The notes beneath the pieces are model-generated. The model did no database searches, was not told the origin of the DNA, and saw nothing but the letters and a program-made list of their open reading frames with translations. This document shows positions 21,718 through 31,925 of a stretch of 64,000 nucleotides of DNA, piece after piece; the first letter of the stretch is position 1, and every line of letters begins with the position of its first letter. Made by a program: the position numbers and the translations under genes. This DNA comes from Mortierella alpina (Eukaryota; Mortierellomycota; Mortierellomycetes; Mortierellales; Mortierellaceae), in the NCBI GenBank assembly GCA_029449245.1, contig JANATF010000010.1, positions 1,364,001-1,428,000 on the forward strand, in the 5' to 3' direction.

Positions 21718-23808
21718 TTACTTCTTTTTGTCCTGGATGTTCAACCTAATTCCGCCATTGACTGTCTCAAGTGAAATTTTGGACATAACATGGCTATATG
21801 ATCCTCCGGTTCCACCTCTAGCAATCTCTCCCTGCAGCTCGTTCCATTTCTGCGACGTGTAGTTGATACGAGCTGCGCTGCCTGTTGCAAGATTAATCGT
21901 TGGCTTGCCCACGCCAGTCTTCAGGACAAAGCTACCGTATACAGGCTCGGCCTGAAATGAATTCGTACAATAAAAGGTCAGCTATTACGTTCATTCATAT
22001 TCATTATAATAAAAAAAGCAGGCTGACTTGCGATATATCCGCAAGTGTGCATTTGCTTACCAAATTAACCGTGATCGGGCCGTTCAACGTGTTGCCTTTC
22101 AACGAAAAGTTTTCATCAGTATTCCAGCCTTTGCTCAACCGCGTCGTATCAATCGCCAAGTCGATTGGACCATTCGCAATCGCCATCTCCACAGCGCCTG
22201 CGGTCCTCAGACTACCATAGATGTGTCCATTGATGACTTTCAGCTGTGTGCTTGTAGATACCACGGCGTTTTCAACGTGCGCTTCTCCATTGGCCACCGC
22301 GAGCTCTAACTCCTCAAACATGGTGTTGACACTGCTGGGGGGCATCCGCACAGCCACGTCTCCGCTCACCACTTCGACATGCAGTCTCTTTGTTCCGGTC
22401 ATGGCACGCGGGTACTCGACCTTGATCTCAGTTTTGACGCAATTATCTCGCAACAGCCGTTTCTTGGTGTCCTTGTCGATTTTTTCATTGATTCGTACCA
22501 TCGATTTTGCTTGCATGAGCGTCTGGTCGAAATCCAGATCCTGCTCAATCTCCTTCAAAAGTTTGTAGCTGGTGGCCTTGAGGACGATGTGGATGCGGAT
22601 GTCTGAGACTTCCCAGCTTTCCGATTCCTTGACTACCACACTCCCGTACTATAAGCACAGGTATTATTTTCAACCAATTTCCAAGTAAGTTATGCATGTT
22701 GGGTGTTAAATTGAAAGCAAGTCAAGAAATTACATGTACTCACAATCTCCTCCGCGACCTCAACCTTGTATGTGAGGTTCGACAACGCAGGCAAAGTTCG
22801 GGACTCTGAGCGCGAGAGGTATTCGCCCGGCTCCGAACAATGTCCGCCCGGGAACACCTAGAATGTTGCAAAAAAAACCCCCCCGTTTTTGGGTTAGGCC
22901 TCAATCGATATAGGTACATGTAATCGTTTTTGACGTTTCGACTCATGAGGTGCCAAAGAGCTGTGAAAGGGACGTACAAGTAGTCCTTTGATATACCAAC
23001 ACAGCACTATAATCAACAGGAGGGAAATGCAGCAGCAAGAGCAGCAGCTGGACCTTTTCTTCTTTCTCCTGATCGCTAAGAGGGAGTGTTTACCATGAAG
23101 CAATGGACGGTCAGAGCGCGCAGCTTTCACACGGACCACAATGAAGAATTGCTGCCTTTTTAGGAATGCAAAATCAACCGCCGTCGACTTTGGATTGTAA
23201 ACAATAGTCTACTCACGTTTTCGTGCGAGGGCGGCTCTTTCAGCGTCAGTGAATTCGTCGACAGGCGCACCTGGTAGAGGGTAGTACCCGTTATTGTTGG
23301 GTCTCTGGTTATGAGTAGCGCCATAATTGATGGGTCCACTAGACGGGTAGACTTGTGGGTTCTGTTGGTTGTGCGTTTGCTGATACGGTTGTTGTTGAGG
23401 CTGTTGGGGCAATACTGAAGGGTAGGGCTGATACGGCGTGTGGGCTTGCGACGCATGTTGCTGCTGTTGCTCCGGAGGTGCGAATGGAAGGTGCGTTTGT
23501 TGGCCTTGGGGATTTGAGACTGGCGCAGAGGGTGCTTTGGACGTGTACATGGGCGGGGCATCCACAGGAACTACAGTAAGAGTTGGCACGAGACGGTTAG
23601 CTTGAACAAGCGACTTCACTTCGAGGAACAGCCAAAAATTTAGAGCTAACGCACTCATATGAGGGTTCATCTCCGCTAGACCTGGATCAGCAGCGGGCAA
23701 GAAGGGCGTGGAGGCCGAGGAGGCAAAGGGAGACTGACTCCCAAAAGTTGCTTGCTCATCCGAGAGGCCAGCCCATTCCGAATCTGATGGAGCTCGTTTT
23801 TTGTCCAT
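21718..23808 (-). CDS. Single-pass membrane protein: P/Q-rich cytoplasmic tail, Cys-rich TM, DUF4097-like beta-repeat ectodomain
   Basis: Six minus-strand exons: 23808-23655, 23570-23217, 23075-22978, 22857-22744, 22648-22061, 21951-21718, giving 513 aa with all phases matched. Residues 1-170 are disordered and rich in Pro, Gln, Tyr and Ser. A basic stretch (RRKKKRSS) and a cysteine cluster (CCSCCC) precede the hydrophobic helix ISLLLIIVLCWYIKGLL near residue 190, implying N-in/C-out topology and possible palmitoylation. The ectodomain carries repeated short beta-type units, for example VEVVSGDVAVRMP, LAVANGEAHVENAV, LKVINGHIYGSLR and MAIANGPIDLAID. These resemble the DUF4097/adhesin-like beta-helix of bacterial and fungal cell-surface proteins. 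Fungal genes of this layout are usually annotated as hypothetical transmembrane proteins. A surface sensor or adhesin role is only inference. Confidence 0.75.
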
Positions 23809-24341
23809 GCCTATGTTGGTTACGACGAAAGAAAAAGGTCTCTCAGTGATTTTACAAGCAGTGCTGAATGGAGAATGGCATAAAGGGATTCAAGAAAAGT
23901 GTGAATGCAAGACTGGAAGAAAGGCAAAATGTCTTGGCAGCGCAACAGCGTTTTCTGCGTGGCACAGATATCAACAGGACGCTGCGCACTCCTGCTACAT
24001 GTACTTAAAGTCATTTAAGGTGCGGCGAGTGTAGGCAAGGGCGAGGGCGAGGTCGAGGTCGAGGTCGAGGTCATGCTTCACTCCTCCCACATTATGTTGC
24101 ACAGCGGAACGCTGGACCAAGATGCACAGGAACATGGCCCACGCTTTGTGCCCTACAATACAAATATGCACAGTGCTATGACACTCTACTTGCACCATGG
24201 CAAAAGGCACCCTGTAAAGAAGAAAAAAAAAACTTCAAACAATATTTCGTTGTTCTCTCCTTGATTAAGGTGAAACGAATCAAAACTCTTTTGATTCAAC
24301 TTTATTGGTCTTGGCAATGCCAGATGACGAAGGGACCATAC
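23809..24341. other. Intergenic region with GAGGTC repeat
   Basis: This 533-bp gap holds the promoter of the membrane-protein gene and the 3' flank of the small secreted-protein gene. It contains the GAGGTC microsatellite listed separately. No gene is supported. Confidence 0.35.
24049..24072. repeat. (GAGGTC)4 microsatellite
   Basis: Four perfect GAGGTC units are preceded by degenerate GCGAGG/GAGGGC units. The tract is non-coding, about 240 bp upstream of the membrane-protein start codon. Confidence 0.85.
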
Positions 24342-24788
24342 TCAAGCCATGGGTGCGCAACCCTTGCCTGTGCACTTGGAGACCTTGACGCTGTTGGAAT
24401 TGTATGGGCCACCCATCTGTTTGACAGTCGCGCTCGACATCGCATGGGTGACGTTGCCCGTGCAGTTCTTGCCGCTATAAAACTGAAGGTCGACGAGCGG
24501 TCCAGAGCCGTACTTAACAGATCCAATCGTCTTCAAGTTGTGGTTGAGGCAACCAGCCTTAGCTGCGGTCAGCTTTTTGCTTTTGCCTTTGAGGCCGGAC
24601 ATGGCATAAACCGAGAAAACTGAGGCCTTGGGGTTGGGCTTGGGGTTGGGTTTGGGAGCAGGTTTGGGAGCAGGTTTAGGAGTAGCTGAAGGAACGGGTG
24701 CAGGAGCAGCTGCGACGGTTGAGAAAGCAAAGAGGGAGGCAAGGAGGATGGCGAAGATGGCCAGGCTGAAGGAGTTGAACTTTGCCAT
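24342..24788 (-). CDS. Small secreted protein with PKP repeat and four cysteines
   Basis: Single exon, 148 aa; family not recognised. A clear signal peptide (residues 1-28, LAIFAILLASLFAFSTVAAA) is followed by a KPAPKPAPKPNPKPNPK repeat at about residues 37-53. A ~95-aa domain follows with four cysteines (AGCLN, KNCTG, SKCTGKGC) and two N-glycosylation sequons (NCT, NVT). Four cysteines allow two disulfides. The start is the first ATG and the signal peptide begins there. Size, secretion and cysteine content suit an effector-like or wall-associated protein. A role is not visible in the sequence. Confidence 0.75.
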   Translation of the reverse strand: MAKFNSFSLAIFAILLASLFAFSTVAAAPAPVPSATPKPAPKPAPKPNPKPNPKASVFSVYAMSGLKGKSKKLTAAKAGCLNHNLKTIGSVKYGSGPLVDLQFYSGKNCTGNVTHAMSSATVKQMGGPYNSNSVKVSKCTGKGCAPMA

Positions 24789-24926
24789 TGTTGAGAGAAG
24801 GTGGATGATGGATGAGCAGTTAGGTGTAAGAAGGGAGGGAGCGCGTTTACATAAACCAGTAAATGGTGGTAGAGGTAGAGAGAAAAGGAAGAGGATGATG
24901 AAAAGAGAGCACCGTCTTCATCGAAG

Positions 24927-24934
24927 TATTTATA
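24927..24934 (-). promoter_or_regulatory. TATA box of the small secreted-protein gene
   Basis: TATAAATA on the minus strand, 139 bp upstream of the ATG at 24788. An A/T-rich run lies immediately upstream. The position is slightly far but fits a TATA-driven fungal promoter. Confidence 0.45.
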
Positions 24935-27865
24935 CCGTATACAGCTTTTTTTTTTAAAGTTGTATTGGCTCGGTCATGCTTGCTATCTGGGAGTACTTCT
25001 TGCACTCCGCCAAGCCAAGACAGCTTAAGCAGCACCTCAGTCCTGCATTGCGTGAGCAAATCTCAGATGGTCAGGGTGCACGCATCCATATAAGTCGCTT
25101 ATACTCCTTGCGCCGGTCAAATTGCCAATTTACGCTCTCATGTCCAATTACACACGTTACACCTGCCATCCGATAATACCTCATGCAGCGGCATCCAGAC
25201 ATTAAATCAACTTTAGTGTATATAGTCTACATGCAATGTACAAAACTGCATACTTCCCCTTCTTTCTGTCAGCGGCGTAAGACATGAAGGACATGTACAA
25301 GACAAACGAATGTGACGTTATGCGTAACAACTGGCTCGGGTTAAGGAACGCCTTGAACCGAGCCTAGGACTCTAGCGAAAGTAGAGAATGCATGATGGCC
25401 TAAGAAGGTCCATTTCATTAAAGCATACCATGTTTTCAGCCCAAAATCAGGCACCACCAGCCCAAGGTGAACTGGGTTACCTTTCTAAACACAAGCGTTA
25501 GGTCCAGCAAGTTTTGAGAGTGGAAACTGATATCCCTGTTCCTGGGCGACTTCGTGCTCTAAAACCAACTAATGTTGTTGTGGCTCTGGAGCTGCCTGCA
25601 TGAGCCATTGCGTGTTCCAACCACCATTTGTCTTATGGCTGTGTTATGACCCTGACCGAGGATTCAGCAGCAGGGGGACTTACTGAGGTATTTTTTTTTT
25701 TATCCGACACATGGTCTTTGAAACTTGAGCTGCCTCTGATGTCGAAAGTCGAATTCGATATGCAATCAGAAAATCTAGCACGCGTGGCAATAAACCCAGC
25801 CTCAAGCTTGAAACCGATCACGGAGGTACATCGATCTTAACCATTGGATCGCTTACCCCTGCCGGAAGAAGACCTTCGATCAATGGCAACAGCTTCTCAT
25901 CATTGTCAGTGTCTGCATCTGCATTAGCAATACGATGACCAGATGTGAATTATTCAGGCAGCAGAAGAGACAGGAGGTGTAGTGAGTGGATACAAGATCC
26001 TTTAGATCGGCTCAGGAACGGCAGTATCAAGGTAAACAGCTCAAAGGACTATAACTTCTGTCGTTACGCGCACTGCTGCTTTCGTACAGGAACACCCTTT
26101 TCCAATATTCCTTTTTGTTTTTCCAATAGCATTCGCGGTTCCTCCGCATATCCCAGTCAGAGTACCAAGTGTCGCGGCGTTTCGCAACAAAATACCAGGA
26201 AATGAAGACTCTGAGGGACAAGATCGATGCAATGAAACACGTAAATGCTTTGTAACTGAGCTGCCTCAAAATAAAGCCCGACATCCCCAAGTCCGCGCGG
26301 TCAAACTCCGAGTCTAGCAGACACACGCGCTCGCACAGTCCATCCCACTGCAGGTAAATGTATAACGTTATTGCTACCCCATGACAGATCTTCGCTAGCT
26401 CGGCGCTACTCCAATTGAAGCACCGAGCCGCCCAGGGTGCAACCCCGCGAAGGTGGTCTGTCGTCGCACTCCCACCTCGACTTGATATAGCGAGGAGTGG
26501 CCGCCCCGCGGCCATTGTCGTTTGTATAGCGGACAAGAGCACTCGCTGCGTTGTTTAGAGTGGTTGTCTCGACTGGCCATTGTCTTCTGTGTTATGAACT
26601 TGTCTAATGCAAGTGTGCGCCCGGATGGCAGACGTACTCAACCATAGACACATTACTTTATTTTAGTGTCTAGCCGCGCAGTCAATGGTACGTGGGTCCT
26701 GTCTCTATAGTGACCCCCCACCGTGGTGCGTGTGGCCGGCTTCGAGCGGTGGTGCTCATTTGAAGGTTCCGGCGACACTATCGCGTGGGACAACAATTAA
26801 CAAATGAGAAGCGTGAGTAAGAAAGAGTGCCTGTTGACCAATGAGAAGTTCACTGTCGCCATTGTGCACAGGAAGGGTCAAGGGAGTGGTGGTGGAATAT
26901 ATTATTTAATTTGTGAACCATTGACAAACGCCCAAACCATCGAACACTCCACTTAAGACAAATAAACAATGAGTATGAGCACTTACCTGCAAAGCAGCAA
27001 TGTGCGCGAATGGAGGACCAGCTGCCGCGGGTTTTGAAGAACCGGGAGCAAGGCCGTGGAACTGTTCTGACTGGGACAGCGTGGACGGCATGCATTGTGC
27101 ATTGTGCCGAGGGTGTGGGTGTGAGGTGAGGAGAAATGAAAAGAAAAATGAAGTCCGAAATTCACTTCGCATCAAATAGCGCCATGAGCACACCAAGAAT
27201 CCACAGCGAGCGGTGAATCAACACTGCTGCCTTTCGGACAACAAGAGCGCAGCATCCCCGAGACGACGCCGCTCTTGGGCGAGTGTGATGCATGGTTTGT
27301 TAAAGCGTCGTTGTTTGATTCTATAATGCAAACGGTCCTGGACCGTTCATGACTTCCCATTTGAAGCTATCACTCCTCCCACACTATCCGTCGTGCGCTA
27401 GCATAAAACTCCAACTGTCCTTCCGCTGTGTTAGCCTCGCCACATAGCCTGCCATAGCATCACTCAGTCCTAGATTGCCCTGAATACCTCCTTTGTTCCA
27501 GGTGCTCAAGGATGGAACTACGGAGCTCTTTGGCCATAGAGTTTAGTCAGCAGCAAAGACTTTTGGACAGGGTTCCAGTAGACCTGTTGAAGCGAAAAAA
27601 TATAAAGCATGCCTATCGGCTCGTTTTGAGTGTCAGGCGACGATGGTACCGCCTTATATTTGGGATTCTATGTTTAAAGTACTGTGGTTTTGCTATAATG
27701 ATATAGAGTCGTGTGTGAGGGTGATATAAGATACAAAGATAAGGATGCGGAAAGAAGGACGTGATGGGTGACGATGGGCCGGAAGGACGGGGGTAATGCA
27801 ACAAGAAAATCAAATGAAAGGGTGTATGTAGTGAAAGGTGATAGAAGGAGCGGCAGGCTGAGCCA
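24935..27865. other. Gene-poor 2.9-kb region
   Basis: I see no recognisable gene, RNA or intact mobile element. Open frames are short and scattered on both strands; the only long one is listed separately at low confidence. There is no terminal inverted repeat, reverse-transcriptase or transposase-like motif that I can recognise by eye. Confidence 0.4.
26027..26515 (-). CDS. Doubtful hypothetical ORF, aromatic-rich
   Basis: An uninterrupted 162-codon frame from ATG 26515, unusually long for this gene-poor stretch. It is rich in Trp, Tyr, Phe and Cys, with a striking C-terminal block (DTWYSDWDMRRNRECYWKNK). No signal peptide or known domain is visible. It could be a lineage-specific gene, an exon of a larger unrecognised gene, a decayed gene or chance. 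I report it because length and composition differ from neighbouring spurious frames. Confidence 0.2.
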   Translation of the reverse strand: MAAGRPLLAISSRGGSATTDHLRGVAPWAARCFNWSSAELAKICHGVAITLYIYLQWDGLCERVCLLDSEFDRADLGMSGFILRQLSYKAFTCFIASILSLRVFISWYFVAKRRDTWYSDWDMRRNRECYWKNKKEYWKRVFLYESSSARNDRSYSPLSCLP

Positions 27866-30333
27866 TTACTCCTTGTTGTGACGCAAGTTCTGACGACGCT
27901 TGTTGGAGTCCAACTCCCGCTTTCTGATTCTGAGCGATGACTGAGTGATCTCAAGGACCTCGTCTCCTGCAATGTAAGAAATCATCGACTCGAGCGACAT
28001 CTCGACCGGTGGACGCAAGACGATGTTATCATCCTTGGCCACCGTACGGATGTTAGTAACCTGCTTGGCTCTCGTAGGGTTGACCTCCAAATCTCCAGCA
28101 CGGGAGGACTCTCCAATGACCATACCAGCATACACCTTGTCACCAGGACGGACAAAGAGCTTTCCGCGAGGCTCGATCAAATTGAGGGCGTATGATGTGG
28201 CACTACCCGCAGTGCCCATGGCGACCAAGGATCCCTTGCGTGATCGGTCAAGTCCACCCTTAAATGGTGCGTAACCCAAGAAGGTGTGGTTCAACGTTCC
28301 GTCACCACTGGTATCGTTCTTGAACTCTGCAGAGTATCCGAGCAATCCACGGGTGGGACACTCAAAGACGATCCTGGTCTTATCGCCATTCTCATCAAAA
28401 CTCTTCATCTCGGCCTTGCGCTTGCTCAACTTCTCAATGATCGTGCCTGTGTACTGATTGCCGACATCGATCGTGACTTCCTCGATGGGCTCCAAACGCT
28501 GACCGCCTTCCTCCTTGAAGACGACACGGGGTGGAGACACACTCAGCTCGAAGCCCTCACGACGCATGGTCTCGATCAACACTCCAAGCTGCAACTCTCC
28601 GCGTCCGCGGACCTCAAATGCCTCCTTGGTTTCCGACTCAATCACCTGCAGGGCAACGTTGGTCTCGGCCTCTCTCATCAAACGGTCTCTGATCATGTTG
28701 GAAGTGAGCTGCTTGCCCTCCTCTCCAGCATAAGGGGAATCGTTGACAGAGAACTTCATGGCGATAGTTGGGGGATCAATTGGGTTGGACTATTCACGAA
28801 GCAATATGTGAAAAGTTAGCCTTGCACAACTTCTCTGCCGTATTTCAACATTACTGGAAGGTTTGATAAGAAACTTACAGGAAGGGGTTCAGTGACGGAT
28901 GGGTCGCACAAAGTAGAGTTAACAGTGGCATTGGCGATTCCAGTAACGGTAACAATATCTCCAGCGCCAGCGGCATTAACAGGGATCATCTCCAGTCCAC
29001 GACGAACAAAGATCTTTGTGACACGTCCAGACTCTGTCATTTTGCCCTCAGGGTTCAAGGCTTGCATCTTGTCACCAATCTTCAGGGTTCCTCCAGTGAT
29101 CTTGCCAAGGAAGCACTTTCCAAGGTAAGGGTTGCTGTCGATTTGTGTAACAAGCATCTTGAAGGAGTCTGAGCGGTCGACCTTGGGCATAGGGACGTGA
29201 TCAATGATCAGATCAAACAGGGGCTTCATGCTCTCGCGGGGCTCATCCATGCTTCGGGTGGCCCAACCCTCCTTTGCAGAGGCATAGACAATGGGGTATT
29301 CCATTTGCTCGTCAGTGGCGCCCAACGATCCGAAAAGATCCAGCAGCAGTCCATCGACTTCGTCCACACGAGAGGTAGGGCGATCGACCTTGTTGAGAAC
29401 GACAAGAGGGCGAAGACCCAAAGAAAGGGCTTTGTTCAAGACAAACTTTGTCTGCGTCATAGGTCCCTCGCTGGCGTCGACGATCAGAGCTACACCGTCG
29501 ACCATGGACAAGATACGCTCGACCTCACCACCAAAATCAGCGTGTCCAGGAGTGTCTAAGCCGATCCGAAGTAAAACCGCTATCTGTTAGTCGCAAGTCT
29601 CAGACACTGCTGCCAGAAACCACTGTACGTTTTTGATCGCGCCTCTACTTACCGACAATGTTGATCTTCATAGTTTGGTTATCGGCAGTGGAGTATGCAA
29701 CCGAGGTGACCTTGGAGAGAATGGTGATTCCTCTCTCCTTCTCCAATGTGTTCGAGTCCATGACTCGAGTCGATCCGAGGGCCTCTCCAGACTGGGCCAA
29801 CAGCTTGTCGACCAACGAGGTCTTTCCGTGATCAACATGAGCTAAGTGGGAGCATTGCCGAGAAGGCAGATCAGGATTAGCAAGACGGTTCCTTGCTACT
29901 CTTTTCCTCCTATTACGATCCAGCCGCACTGCAAAAGGAGAAAGTGCAAAAGGCAAAGGCTACAGAGTGTAACACCCGCCCTTCGCATCCAAGATACAGC
30001 CAAGATACAACCAAGATACAACCAAGACGTACCGATGATAGCAATGTTGCGGATGTTTTCGACAGGCATCATATCCTCAACGGACAGCGAGGGGGTGCTC
30101 TCCTCTTGGCTTGCCTCTGCAGAGTAGCACCGACGGAACACCTGCGAGCCAGCAGCGGCAGTCTGCCATTGGCTCGTGGCCATGAGCATTCCCAGACGCT
30201 GTGCCTGAATGCGGGCAGGGGCGGCGGCAGCATTCCTCAGCAGAGGGCGGGAGACAGAGGAGGCGGTGCTGAGTGTCCGGGCCAAGGCCAGCTTGCTGGT
30301 GGCGGTCCTTGTGGTGGGTCGTAACATGAACAT
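27866..30333 (-). CDS. Mitochondrial BipA/TypA-family translational GTPase
   Basis: Four minus-strand exons: 30333-30033, 29841-29653, 29555-28879, 28789-27866, giving 696 aa. Residues 1-70 are rich in Arg, Ala, Ser and Thr and lack acidic residues, as in a mitochondrial presequence ([20 protein letters not shown]). GTPase motifs are complete: G1 AHVDHGKTS (the splice junction sits just before it), G2 in EKERGITI, G3 DTPGHADF, G4 LNKVDRP, G5 ASAKEG. The EF-G-like domains II, III and V and the BipA-specific C-terminal domain ([26 protein letters not shown]) follow in order. Family knowledge: bacterial BipA/TypA is a ribosome-associated GTPase acting in 50S assembly and stress adaptation, so a mitoribosome role is likely here. 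Confidence 0.93.
29989..30028. repeat. Tandem CCAAGATACAA repeat inside BipA intron 1
   Basis: About three and a half 11-12-bp units (CCAAGATACAR) lie head to tail in intron 1, ending next to the 5' splice site at 30032. They do not alter coding sequence. Confidence 0.75.
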
Positions 30334-31506
30334 TGCGGTGAGAGGACAATGCGAATGGGACGAAGAGAAGCGGTGGAGAAAGGTGGGAGAGGTGAAGCGC
30401 AGAAAGAGGGCGACTTCCGAAGTAAAAATATCTCCCGCAACCCCGGAGCAAAAAAGCGACAGTCCTGAAAAAAAAAAGATAGGCCCCTGGTGGCCACTCT
30501 CGTCTCAAAGCCACTTCAATTTGTTGACAACAAGACGTGCATCCCGTACCAGCAGGGGTGGTGGAGCTACCGTCGCCTGCGTCAGTGTGTATCCATTCTC
30601 TATATTGCAAATGGTTTATTCAATCGTGGTTCAGGCTGGAGCCTGTCGGGCGTTGCAGGTGAGTCCAAGGTGGTTGAGAAAACGCTATAAACTAAAGTGT
30701 TCGCGAAAGCACGATTGGGCAGGTATGTACAGACAAGACACTGAAGAACGCAGGCCCACAACGCAAAGATCGAAAAGAGACTGTCCGACCACAGAGTTTC
30801 AAAAGGCGTGATATCCGCATGTTGAACGACTTGGGCTTAATCAGGTCGTCTAACCATGCACAGAGATGGAGTGGATCTGCGTTAGTTTGCGAGTCTCCAC
30901 AAACAAATATGTGGTGATTATCTATAGTCCCAGACTCCCCGTAGAGGAAAGATGAGAACGTGAGACACCTAGTGGTGTGTAGCATCAGACATAATTGCTG
31001 TTGGTTTCTACCACGTGCTCCTGTTCCTCTGGAGTGCTTCCGTCGAGATACTTTTACAACCCCATGGGTGCCTCTTGCCTGCTGGATTTTGAGTAGGAGT
31101 TGATGGAAAACATCCAGCCTGCATCAAGGCGAATATTTCCTAACGGACAATTCCCATGTTCCTCGGCGCTAAACGCCTCAAGTCCTCATGTTCCTGTGAT
31201 TGTAGCATAGCAATATTGAAGGCCCGAAACTTCAACACTTACCAAAGGTATAGTAGATGTCGGCTCCCGCACCTCCAAAAGATCCTCACTCCTTACTTCC
31301 ATCCTCCTTGTCGTCATTGCCCTCTATCGTCCTGTGCCTCCCCACAGCTGTCGTACAGCACGTACACCAGCCCATAATTTTTTCTCAGGTTGCTCAAACT
31401 GCACGTCAACGCCCAAGTCCACCATTCGTCATTCAACCCCTGCTCCTTCACATCTCTCTAACCTCCCATTGCCTCGTTCTCATCCTTGCTCCATCACCTG
31501 TCCTGC
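30334..31506. other. Intergenic region without a supportable gene
   Basis: This 1.17-kb gap lies upstream of the BipA gene and downstream of the complex I subunit gene. The first ~150 bp are purine-rich on the plus strand (pyrimidine-rich for the minus-strand gene), a probable promoter. Nothing else is recognisable. Confidence 0.4.
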
Positions 31507-31698
31507 TTAGTGATGGGCCTCGCCGTGGTGAGCCTCAGCCTTAGGGGCAGTGACATATTCATATCCGAGGTAGGCTGCGAAGGCGACAGTTGCAATCCCG
31601 AGGCCAGGGAACATGGTGCCGATGCGAGCGGAACGTGTGAAAAGAGCATGCTGGCGCCAAGCGTGGTGCTTTGCCCAAGGATCCTGGAAGTTGGCCAT
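31507..31698 (-). CDS. NADH:ubiquinone oxidoreductase B12/NDUFB3-like subunit
   Basis: Single exon, 63 aa. The N-terminal motif FQDPWAKHHAWRQHALFTRS matches the conserved DPWA(K/R)..AWR start of the B12 family. A transmembrane helix follows (GLGIATVAFAAYLGYEYV), then a His-rich tail (HHGEAHH) typical of fungal members. Family knowledge: NDUFB3 is an accessory subunit of the complex I membrane arm, inserted in the inner mitochondrial membrane without a cleaved presequence. The frame is open further upstream, but similarity begins at this ATG. Small size is normal for the family. Confidence 0.82.
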   Translation of the reverse strand: MANFQDPWAKHHAWRQHALFTRSARIGTMFPGLGIATVAFAAYLGYEYVTAPKAEAHHGEAHH

Positions 31699-31925
31699 TG
31701 TGGTGTAAGTGTGAGTGATTGACGATGGTAAAGCCGACACTTGATGAATCTGCCCGGAGATTTTGTCCGACAGCCATCGGTGAACGGTGGCTTGCTCTCG
31801 ATCTCGCACACGTGACTTACATGTAGGCTCTCAGCCTAAGTCTATACACCGAGAATGTTCATATGCGTGTCGCGCTTTCACGCATATAGCATCTGACTAA
31901 AAAGAAAAAAGCTTGCAGTAGTGGC

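Noticed and set aside
24935-27865. Decayed transposon as explanation for the gene-poor stretch
   Set aside because: No terminal repeats, target-site duplications, or transposase or reverse-transcriptase motifs were visible by eye. A repeat-library search would be needed to exclude it.
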